This document shows, piece by piece, positions 38,824 to 47,910 of a stretch of 64,000 bases of DNA. Position numbers and translations under genes: made by a program. The stretch comes from Austropuccinia psidii (Eukaryota; Basidiomycota; Pucciniomycetes; Pucciniales; Sphaerophragmiaceae): positions 63,754,937 to 63,818,936 of the forward strand of contig JALGQZ010000001.1 in NCBI GenBank assembly GCA_023105745.1. Reading direction: 5' to 3'. Numbering within the stretch: the stretch's first letter is position 1; the number at the start of each line of letters is the position of its first letter. Below the pieces are notes generated by a model. It did no database searches, was not told the origin of the DNA, and saw only the letters and a list, made by a program, of their open reading frames with translations.

Positions 38824-39451
38824 TGTAAGGTTTGTCTATGAAACTCTTGATAATAGTAACAATATCAAGAGTACTATTACTTTCCTCAGTAGAAAAATAT
38901 AATATAACAAAATATTAAAACCACAAATTAAATATAATTATTAAAAGATAATTATAATTATTATTATATAATATAATAATAAAAAAATATCAATAATTAT
39001 GATAAATTATAATTATTCTATTATTGTTATAGTCACTGACAGTTATAAAGATAAGAAGTGTAAAGCTCTTAATGAGGCAATTACACATGGAAAATATAGA
39101 TATTTAACAACATATAAATAATTTAAATATTATTTATAAAAAGAAATTATAACACACACTGTTCAGATATAATTATTACAGAAAAATTATATATAAAAAA
39201 GAACAAATAATAGATAAAAATATTATAGAATTTTAGAATGAAACTTACTTATATTATATATTTAATACAACAATTCAAATACAACAGTTATTATATTAAG
39301 TAATTATTATAAGCTAAAAACATTCCAAAAATAAATGTTTCAAAAGAAAAAAACTTTTTATAATAAAAAATATGATTAAAGAGTTTTTAAGAGGAATTTG
39401 GGGATTTTAAAAGATATTTCAAAGACAATAATTTTATAAAGAAAATATATT

Positions 39452-39482
39452 AGGGGGTGTCAAACCTATGAAATCCCACATT
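39452..39482 (+). repeat. Left terminal inverted repeat of the Harbinger element
   Basis: Complementary to 45215-45245 at 30 of 31 positions, the first 26 without mismatch. Starts AGGGGGTGTCAAACC. Confidence 0.95.
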
Positions 39483-39759
39483 GAAAAAAGCGTGATTTGA
39501 GACCAAAATCCCACATTCCAAAATCAGTGATTTTGTCTCCCAAAAACCACTTTTTCTAACTCAGTCCCCCTGGGATTTTGCAAAATACCACATTCTTTCC
39601 TATACTTATTTAAACCTAACCACTGCCTTTATCTAAAAGTCAATTTTAACCCAACCCCTAGTGTAACCAATTAACCAATCCATTTACAATTCCATTCAAT
39701 ATCCCCCTTTCTTAAATTACTCAATTACTGATTTATCACCCACCACCACCATCCTTGCA

Positions 39760-41048
39760 ATGCCACGTCACTCAATGCAGACAAATAAATTCACTCCCAA
39801 GATTTCATCTGGTCTTCCCCATCCTTCAGGTCACTTAACTCGGCCAGATTATTTATGTATTATCAATTGGTTGACGCATAAATCAAACTTTGATGCATGT
39901 TTTGGAACTGGTGGCTCGACATCAGTTGGAAGGCCACCCTCAAGTAAAAAGAATGGATTTCATCTTATGGCCATTGAGGTCAATAAAAAATCACGACACC
40001 GGTTGAATCTCAGTGCAACAAGCATTTGTGACCGATGGTGTACATATAAGAAAAAATACACAACAGGAAAGAAGTTTGAGAATTTAACTGGGGCAGGTAT
40101 AACAGAAGAGGATGAGAAAAAAGGGCTGCATACTATCGCTGATAAGCTTGAAAGTATGTGTCCATGTTTTGCAGAAATAGATTCACTATTTGGCCATAAG
40201 CCAAATGTGACTCCACTAGCAACATATGATTCTCAAGAGGCTGGATTGCTTTCAAATGAGGATGAAGAAGAACCAATGGAACATGAAGTAATCTATGATA
40301 CATCATTTTATTATTTGTGCTAAATTCTGATGTGTTGTTTCTTTTCAGGTTTCAGCAATAACAGAGGAGGGAACAATCACGATTCAACCAAATATTGATA
40401 TTGCTGAAGATAAAGAGAATGACCATGTGGAAGCGCCCGAAGTAAGATTTCTTTCATCAAACCAATATGAAACAAATTGACTCTGAAATATTTTTTCTGT
40501 AGCTACAGTATAAGATAAATGGTTCATCCCAAAAGAGAAAACATAGTTCCAGCTTCAATCTTAATAATACCAGTGGCTCACGGAAGAAGTTGTCTCCAAG
40601 TTACTCACAAATAATGATTGATCGGCAAAAAGGTCTGTAGGAGATGGCTTCATTCTGATATTCATGCAGACTAATAATAGTTCTTTCAGGGAGGGAAGCA
40701 CATGATGAGGCCCGGTTAGAGTGGGATAAACAAAAATGGAATGAAAAAAGGAGTGCTCAGATTATGCAAACTGAACAACAGAGATTAATGAAGGAGATGT
40801 AAATTGCATTTGAACAGGAAAAAAATGCTGAATGTAGAAAGCTGGAACAGTCCAAAATACAATCACGACTCGATTTTGATATGGCCAAAGAGGCCAAAAA
40901 ACTTGATTTTGAGAAAGAAAAATGGCAAAAAGAAGTTGAGATGCGTGAAAAGCAACAGAACATGGACTTGACTATAGCGGCATTGAATTCCTCCCATCCG
41001 ATTGCAGATTTAGAGCGTATTCTAAATTTGATTAATAAAAAGAGTTGA
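39760..41048 (+). CDS. Harbinger Myb/SANT-like DNA-binding protein, four exons, premature stop
   Basis: PIF/Harbinger elements encode a second protein with a Myb/SANT-like domain that brings the transposase to the element ends and the nucleus. Exons are 39760-40287, 40349-40441, 40503-40632 and 40690-41048. The introns are 57-61 bp with GT-AG ends, and the joined frame is 369 codons plus stop. Residues about 25-135 hold the helical domain (RPDYLCIINWL, then CDRWCTYKKKY and TIADKLESM with a CPCF segment). A basic Ser-rich linker follows (QKRKHSSS, SRKKLS), then a long charged coiled coil (EWDKQKWNEKR, KLDFEKEKWQKEVEMREKQQ). An in-frame TAA at 40800-40802 stops it at codon 288, inside the coiled coil, removing 81 residues. 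A 287-aa product could still bind DNA. Members of this family are often annotated as Myb/SANT-like or NAM-associated. Confidence 0.78.
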
Positions 41049-41837
41049 AGTAAGTGTTCTTCATTAGATATTATGCATGTAATATGAGCAGTTCCATTTG
41101 TTGACCAGATTAGTTTTTCAAACTAGGCTCTTTTGGTATTTGATGGGTAAATGAAAGTTTAATTTGCAATTTTGTGGTTGATTACTGCAACACTGGAGGT
41201 GTCTTCTCACATAAGATGAGTGTAGATGCCCATTCAAATGATCAATCTGAAAGGATTATTGTTGTACTTTATGGAACGTTTGCCCTTTGAAATTGTTGTT
41301 GTGAAAATTAATAAAGCTTAATATGTCCAGTGAGGAAGCAGAGGCAGTGGACATATTGCCTTTTAGCAAATGCAAGCTGGACTTCTAAATTCTGCAAATG
41401 CAATGCTAGTGAGAAAAATTATTGCCTATTTTTCCGAGGTTGAGAATAATTGATCCCTTGATTAAAAATTAACCACATGTCTTTTTGAAAAGTCCAATAT
41501 TAAGTTCCTCATTTTAGTATTCTTGTTCATCACTTTTTCTTTTCAATAAATTCTTCCATCTTTATTTGATCTATTATTTTTGAACAATCTGATCAACATT
41601 TTTTTTTATCAAGGCTTTTAGGTCCATTGGCACAGGACTTGTAAGTGAATACACTTTGACTGATATTCATTTTATTGCGCTGATGTGTTCTTTCAATCTG
41701 ACCAGATATCAGCACAAATTTTGATTGATCAAAAAGGGTTGTTTGAGGGCCTTTGGTGACTGTATTGCGGCCTAAAGTCAGGAGACCTTTTGATAATCAA
41801 GGGTATGTACTTTTCTTTTTTTAAATTATTGTAACAA
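41049..41837 (+). other. Harbinger internal region with a possible spliced coding fragment
   Basis: Mostly non-coding AT-rich sequence after the Myb-like gene. At about 41612-41641 a short coding-like run ends at a good donor (GTAAGTG, 41641), and a coding-like run resumes after CTGACCAG (to about 41706), reading ISAQILIDQKGLFEGLW before a TGA. It looks like two exons of a decayed gene or an upstream exon of the Tet-like gene. I cannot place it in a family. Confidence 0.3.
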
Positions 41838-41889
41838 ATGACAAACAACAGTATACTTACTATTACTGTTATTTGTACTACCGCATACT

Positions 41890-42235
41890 CTGTCAATCAA
41901 CCACCATCACCACCACTACCTCTGCCAATCAACCACCACCACCACCTCCTCCTCCCCCTCCATCCATCCACCATCACCACCACCACTACCACGACCGCCG
42001 ACGGGCTACCTCCACCCTCACTGGCAATCAGCCACCACCACAACTACCGCCAACCGGCCACCTCCACCCCTACGACAACGGCCGATGGGCTACCTCCACC
42101 CTCACTGCTGATTGGCTGCCACCACCACTACCACTACTGCCTACTGGCCAACTTCACCATAACCTCCCCCCCACTGTTAACACTGATGCCACAACACCAC
42201 CTCCTCCACCTCTGCAACAACATGAACCAATGATC
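41890..42235 (+). repeat. GC-rich CCA/CCT low-complexity and 84-bp tandem repeat
   Basis: A run of CCA, CCT and CAC triplets (about 41893-41990) is followed by two imperfect copies of an 84-bp unit (41986-42069 and 42070 to about 42155). Each copy contains a (G/A)CGGGCTACC or ATGGGCTACC core followed by TCCACCCTCACTG. Two overlapping plus-strand frames (41838-42233 and 41873-42313) stay open through it, giving His/Pro/Thr-rich peptides. The simplest reading is that the triplet repeat itself lacks stops. It may be a former N-terminal extension of the gene that follows. It is the most GC-rich part of the window outside the photolyase gene. Confidence 0.6.
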
Positions 42236-42344
42236 TGCCACCACCACATATCCCTTCTATGCCATACTGATGAACGTTTTTTGTTTTTTGTTTTTAATTT
42301 AGAGGAGGAATAATTAATTTTGGGAATATATTTAATCTTAAATC

Positions 42345-43480
42345 ATGATATCACCATCAAACAACCAATTCCCCCTTTCTTTAGCCATTTCTCATCAATC
42401 CTCTGATCATTTGACTGTTGGTACTCAACCAAATGAGCTGAATGTGCCCAAACTCTCTTTAATTCCTCATGATGTGAAGTCTGTTGGGACTCAACCTCAC
42501 AATCATGATGATCTAACAGATGAGAATTTTCTTAAGAATAATAAACCCAAGTCCAGAAAACAAAGAAGAATGCTTCTATATATGAACCAAAAAGCAGCAC
42601 AGCTTGGCCTTTATAATCCCAGCTTCTTCATACTTACACTAGGCAAGAAGAAGAATGAGAATGCCTCCTGGTTGAAGCATCCTCAACACAAACAACTACC
42701 CAGACCCTATGTACTTATCAATAGACATAAAAAGCCCTATTTGCCTATTTTCATGTATCAAATTCACCCATTCAGCAGTCCAACACCCATCTTCCATAAA
42801 ATTCAAAAATTGATCATAACATTAAATAAGCTTGCAAACAACCGTCAAAACATCACCACTAACTCTGATATGCTTGATGGCATTATGAAAGGCATAGGAT
42901 TTTGTCAGGGTTCTGATTCAGGTAGATCCGCTGGGGTTTATGCAAGGAAGGTGGGCTTTACCCAAAAAACAATTGATGAAGATAATGAGCAATGGTCAAC
43001 ACTTCAAGAATTTGATGATTTCATTCACTCCCGCATTCAAGGATTTTCAAATAATGCACTTGAAGACAATCAAGAAATCATGCATGCAGCCAACTTGAAT
43101 GGCATGCCAACAAATCACCCAATTTCAAAACTTATTCAAATGTTATAGTCACATTAAATGGCTTCCACAATAAACCACATACTGATAATAATGACATAAA
43201 TTCATGGACTTATGGTATATTCTCTTTTATAAATAAAAACAATTTCATTCCAATTCCAAAAGTTTTCACACCCTCTGGGCATGGATTATCATTTCCAAAC
43301 CACAAATTCATTTTTGATTTTTCCAAAAAAGAAGGCATTGTTGAAATACTCTGGAAAATGTCTTAAATTCTTCATCAAACAACCAAGCCAGCAAAAGAAT
43401 TGCTTGAACATAAATACATCACACACTTTGGATGTTCTTTTCAAATCAACAAGGAATTATTCCTTACAGGGCAAAATTGA
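42345..43480 (+). pseudogene. Tet/JBP-like 2OG-Fe(II) dioxygenase carried by the transposon, broken
   Basis: Tet/JBP enzymes oxidise 5-methylcytosine or thymine in DNA using Fe(II) and 2-oxoglutarate. The first frame (42345-43148) has a basic region (KSRKQRRMLLYMNQKAAQLG) and a conserved block I know from rust proteins annotated as Tet-like 2OG-Fe(II) oxygenases (LPRPYVLINRHKKPYLPIF, NSDMLDGIMKGIGF, AGVYARKVG, LEDNQEIMHAANL). A one-base loss near 43127-43130 shifts the frame. Reading on gives VTLNGFHNKPHTDN with the HxD iron-binding motif (HTD at 43178-43186), then HGLSFPNHKFIFDFS and GIVEILW, an in-frame TAA (43364-43366), and ITHFGCSFQINK with a candidate distal His (43424-43426), ending at TGA 43478-43480. 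The catalytic motifs are thus present but the frame is not. The family call is from memory of similar proteins; I have not searched. Confidence 0.72.
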
Positions 43481-43754
43481 AACAACTCAGCTCTGAAGAA
43501 ATTAAAACAAAAGTAAACAGTCAAATTATGCGCAATGAACAGGATAACAAAAGATTATGTAAAAATAAAAACTTGTAAATATTATATATTATATATATTT
43601 ACACATTGGATAATTATGATCCAATTCCAGTATTAACATTTACCATTCCATGGCTATAGAGTGAAAATGTATTACAAATATTAGTCTTCACACAATTCTC
43701 TTTGAAAATAAACATGGTCAGCACTTGTAATTCATCTATTCATTTATTCCTGAA

Positions 43755-44973
43755 TCAATCTAAAGTGTAGGGCTTGACTCTTTCACACATATTCAAATGG
43801 CCATTTTCATCATCTTGTTGTGTGATATTTTGGTGCTCAGGGGGGTCATGATCCTCATATAAATCACTCCATTCATCACCTACTTGTGCTAATAGATTAT
43901 GCAATATAGCACAGGTTACCACCCACTGTACAAATAATTGTACCTCTTGCACATTACGCATTTGATTTCGCATCTCACGCAAAGATGACCACCTCCCTTT
44001 CAACACACCAATAGAATGTTCAATCTGTACTCTTGATCTTGCCAAACATAGATTGAATTTTTGATTATCTTCTGAGTGGGATGTTACACCTTTGTATGCT
44101 GGCACAATCCAATGGGAGCTTGCATAAGCTGAATCTGCAAGTAGATATTGATCCTTCCCATAATATTCATGTGGATTTTTGCAGATTTGCATATGTTGGT
44201 ACCCATTTGAATCGTGAAGAGAGCCTGCACAGCCAACATGTAGTGAAATAAGCACTCTGTTAACATCACAAACCAATTGAATTGACATTGAATACCTACA
44301 TCACATGTATTATCAGCTCAAAAATGGTTAAATAAATAAGATATGAATAGCATAAATACCTCTTCTTGCGATCAAAGTATGCCTTTGAGACAAAGGTATA
44401 AGACTACCATCTATAAATCCCACACATCCAGGAAACCCTTTGGCTTGCATTACTTGGGAAGTCTCCAATCGCTTTTGTGAATTCGGCCACATGATATATT
44501 CCTTTTCATACTTGCTTAATGCTTTTATTATAAGCCGTGTATATAATACAATAGCCCCATGACTAACTCCAAATAGCATTCCTAGTTTTCCCAAAGAGGC
44601 CCCATTCCCATTGGATCCTAATCGTGCTAATGCTACAGCCAATTGTATGGCTGGATCTCTCTGTTTAAATCTTGATGAATTGTGAAAAATTGTATCATCT
44701 TGAATCAAGGTAAGTAACCGCTGGAAAGATTCATGAGTAGTATGGCAGAGTTGTTTGAATTTATGACTTGATAACTGGACCAAATCGCTGGAGTTGTATA
44801 TATATGCAGAGGGAGTTTTTTTGGTGGGGTGTAAGATACCTTTGGGTGCTGAGATGGTGTAACAGTGATACATCTTCTTCCAGGTCTGAATCAATGTCGG
44901 ATTCCATGACAAGGATATTCTGCATGATATTTAGTTGATGAAGTAATGGGATTCTTGCTGATGTTTTTGGCAT
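43755..44973 (-). pseudogene. PIF/Harbinger DDE transposase, two exons, frameshifted
   Basis: Cuts and pastes the element as an RNase H-fold nuclease. On the minus strand it starts at 44973 (MPKTSARIPLLHQ, acidic region, LSTQRYL). It shifts frame around the A-run at 44816-44822 and continues in the frame that holds DPAIQLAVALARLG, GASLGKLGMLFGVS and the first catalytic Asp in GCVGFIDGSLIPL. A second indel near 44381-44390 follows (the expected KAYFDRKKR lies in the next frame). Exon 1 ends at 44360, a 64-bp GT-AG intron spans 44359-44296, and exon 2 runs 44295-43755 with SMSIQLVCDVNR, GSLHDSNGY, the second Asp in LLADSAYASSH and the Glu in VQIEHSIGVLKGRW. All three catalytic acids are present. 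With two frameshifts the copy cannot make a full enzyme. Domain family: DDE_Tnp_4 type. Confidence 0.9.
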
Positions 44974-45214
44974 TTTTTAATATTTATATATTTTAATTCT
45001 AAAAGAATTTGGTCTAAAGAAATTTATTCAAAGCTGAACTCCCTGGGTGAGGTTTTTGCACATCATTTTTAAAAATTCAGCCATGATAGGTTGGGATTTG
45101 AACCCAAAAATATAGGTTTTTACATGTTCAAAATACCACTGGTCAGGGGGTGTGTTATTTGGGAAATCCCAGAAATTAAATTCCACATTTCAGGAAAAAA
45201 AATTCAAGATTTGA

Positions 45215-45245
45215 AATGCGGGATTTCATAGGTTTGACACCCCCT
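45215..45245 (-). repeat. Right terminal inverted repeat of the Harbinger element
   Basis: Inverse of 39452-39482 with one mismatch. The element ends ...GACACCCCCT and is followed by ATT. Confidence 0.95.
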
Positions 45246-46742
45246 ATTATTGGTGATTACAGAAATAATATGAATTTTATGATTTCAATTCTTTAATTTA
45301 AAATTAATAAAGAATAAAATAATTTATGAATTACTTTCAATAATAAGATTTTATATGTAATAAAACTTTACCTGTTTAAATGTCTAATATAACAGGATTG
45401 GACTGAATTGATGGACAAAAACAGTGATGAAAAGACTCTTTTTATATCTGCAGAGTATCTATCATGATTCATAATGGATATAGAGGGTGTTCTCAGGTCA
45501 AAACTGAAAAACCATGCTTAAAAATAAGGTTTTTAACTTAAGGTAACTTATTTTTAATTCCAATTTAAAGCTACTGGTGTTATTCTTAACTTCAAGTAAC
45601 TTTAATCCTAATTTAAGTAAATTATTTTAAGTTTTAATATAAAATAAATTTATTTATATCAAATTTTATCACATGAACAACTTAAATATAAAGCTTCAAG
45701 CAAAAATCTCTTAAACTCAGTTTCTAATTACTTTTTAAAGAAATCTTGATTTTCTCTAAGTATAATTAAAAGAGTAATTTTCCAGGCTAATTACCAATGA
45801 AACCTTTTTAAAAAAGATACCTAAAATTTGATGTATACACAGATAGCATTTAATTGTAAGCTGTGTGAAAATTTCAAGCAAATCCATTAACATTTGGAGT
45901 TTTAATGAATTTTTGAAGTTATTTCTATTTTTCCACATAAAATAGTAATACACACTAAACCTTGACTTTTGATAAGGTTTTAATGCTTATAAATTTAAAG
46001 TTTTAAGCTTACTTAAGCTTTGACAGCTCTTAAAACTGTAATTTAAAGCTTGCATATTGGGATTTACCCTTTGGCAGCTTGAAATTCCTGTCCAAATTGG
46101 GATAAAAACAGTTTAAACTTTAAGGTTGGATCAAAGTCTAATCTTAAAGGTTAAATAAGGTTGAAAATCCTCCAATACAGGTGAACAACCTTAATCGAAT
46201 CCTTGCAGATCCAAAAAGTTGGGTACCCCACCTCTGTTTGGTCTTTTTGTGCGGACTTTGCCCTTTTATTTTTTTAAAGCCTTACTATGGCCTTAAACAC
46301 TTGAATTGAGCCCACACAGGATTTACATCCTGTATGGCAAATCCTTAGCCAATTCAGTAAGTATACACAACACCTCAATTTTAACCAAAATTTTGGTGAG
46401 TTTGCATAAACCCTATGCAACTTTAAATTTAAGCTTATTCAAGCTTAAATTTAACAATTTTAAAAAAATGTTAAAAAAGTTACACTAGCACTGTGAGAAT
46501 CTTAAATCTTCCAATAACTTAAGAAATAAGCATTTTTTTTTTACCCTAGGTTATTTTTGGTGTAGAATTCAAAAATGACATAATAATTATAACTTTGTTT
46601 ATCCAAACAAAAGTTATACATATTTTTTGTTATTTTTTTTTTAATTTCAACTGAAAAGTCTGTTCAAGACTAAATCAGCTGTATATACAGTTATTTGTGG
46701 CCTTATGGGTATGTCATATATACTTCCCAGGCTCACAAGTCC

Positions 46743-47534
46743 TGTGGTTATAGGAGGGGTGTGTAATTTATGGGGTGTTACCTTGTTGGTTGTAACTAGT
46801 TTGCTATATGTAACTTGATTTTTACATATGCATAATGAAATTGAATAATCTATTTTAAGACCTACATTGCCCTTTGGGTGCCTGTGTCATGGGTTTATGA
46901 ATGAACTGCAACTTCTTGATGTAAAGTTGACATTTTGGTGTTGAAATTGATAGCAAGTCTGCCTGTGGGTAGAGTTTATTGCTGTTGTGGGATACTATGA
47001 GCTTGAGCCTGGTGAAAAAATGGTATGGAATACCACACCATCACTTCAAAAAATACCAATAAGAGTTCATGATGAACCAAAGCTCACCCTCAAAAATACC
47101 AGAATTGAAATTTTATGAGTTTGAGTGTTTGCAAAAGGGGAGCTCATACAAGTAGCAGAATTTCAAATTGGTGTGCGTTTTTCAAGCTAATTTTTTTCTT
47201 CCTGTTAAGCTGAAGTTGGGTCAAGATCCAAAGGTTTCAAATGGGAAATATGGCTGATCATACTACTAATATTGGCCTATAGATACATGAGCTCAAAAGT
47301 GACAAAAGTGGATCAAAATATGAAGATATCTTTGACTGAAAAGATGCAGAGATGGCAATAAAATTCCTAGGCCTTCTTCCAGTTGTGGTCTTTCTTACTG
47401 CTCATGGGTGGATAGGACAGTCTTTTGATAGTTGATTAGTGTTGTCTTTGTGATGATGATTGCGCAGACTGCACTCTCGTTTGGATCCCAGCTTAGAACT
47501 CAGCTCAGATTTTTGAGTTATCGGTCATGATATC
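46743..47534. other. Spacer upstream of the photolyase gene, including half of a split frame
   Basis: 46886-46743 on the minus strand is the upstream part of the frame split by the LTR (see 38473-38823). The rest has no recognisable gene. From about 47460 base composition changes sharply to GC- and CpG-richer sequence, marking the photolyase island. Confidence 0.45.
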
Positions 47535-47729
47535 TTGTTTATGACCGCTCGTCCATTGATCCATTCCGGCTTCGCCAGATTTCTTCGTCATGGCCAACTT
47601 CTTTCCGCGATTCGCTCGGCGTGGCGGCTGGATCCGATGGGTAGCGTCGTTCATGATATCATCTGTACCTTGAATTCATGCCTTCATCCCAATTCGTTGG
47701 CTGAGGAGCTCGAGTCCACTCCTTGCTGA
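47535..47729 (+). other. Upstream open frame in the photolyase leader
   Basis: A 64-codon frame, Arg-rich at its start (TARPLIHSGFARFLRHGQLL), lying 180 bp before the photolyase ATG and ending before it. A possible 5'-leader intron could run from a GTAAGG donor at 47768 to the CCTCAG just before 47908, which would place this frame in the leader exon. The N-terminus looks like a mitochondrial presequence, but the frame is not joined to the photolyase frame by any splice I can find. It may be a regulatory upstream ORF or chance. Confidence 0.3.
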
Positions 47730-47910
47730 CCTGACCCAGTCCAAAACTTTTTGGTGCTAGTGCCCTGGTAAGGGTCCTCCCCTTGTTCCCGCGTCGAGGC
47801 TTCCTGCCTCAGAATCTTGTCCATACAAGACTTGCCTGAGCGCCCCTTGCAGTTGGCAGCCAAGCGCTTACCAGCAGTCCATCCTCTTTATTTCATCCCA
47901 TCCTCAGATT

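Larger units (their letters stand above)
39452..45245 (+). mobile_element. PIF/Harbinger DNA transposon with three genes (5794 bp)
   Basis: The ends are inverted repeats beginning AGGGGGTGTC, identical for 26 bp and 30 of 31 bp. They are flanked by ATT on both sides (39449-39451, 45246-45248). Three-base duplications are the rule for PIF/Harbinger elements, though TWA (TAA or TTA) is the usual sequence. Inside are a Myb/SANT-like gene (+), a GC-rich tandem repeat, a Tet-like dioxygenase gene (+) and a DDE transposase gene (-); the last two converge. Codons and CpG sites are far better preserved than in the LTRs, so the element is younger, but each gene carries at least one disabling lesion. 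Confidence 0.93.
38824..46737 (-). mobile_element. Solo LTR (subfamily B), interrupted by a Harbinger transposon
   Basis: The two parts, 38824-39451 and 45249-46737, together make an LTR of about 2.1 kb. The left end TGTAAGGTTTGTCTATGAAAC matches the ends of the other LTRs, and the right end ...CCCAGGCTCACA is the complement of TGTGAGCCT. A perfect 5-bp target duplication AGTCC flanks it (38819-38823 and 46738-46742). Near 46220 it has the family box (AAGTTGGGTACCCC, then TTTTTGTGCGG). It is more diverged from the 1.9-kb copies than they are from each other and shares its left end best with the LTR at 55842-57819. The Harbinger element inserted later. Confidence 0.92.

Noticed and set aside
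38824..46737. Reading the TG...CA unit at 38824-46737 as one 7.9-kb full LTR element
   Set aside because: The interior has no second LTR, gag or pol; the inserted 5.8 kb is a DNA transposon with its own ends, leaving a single LTR.
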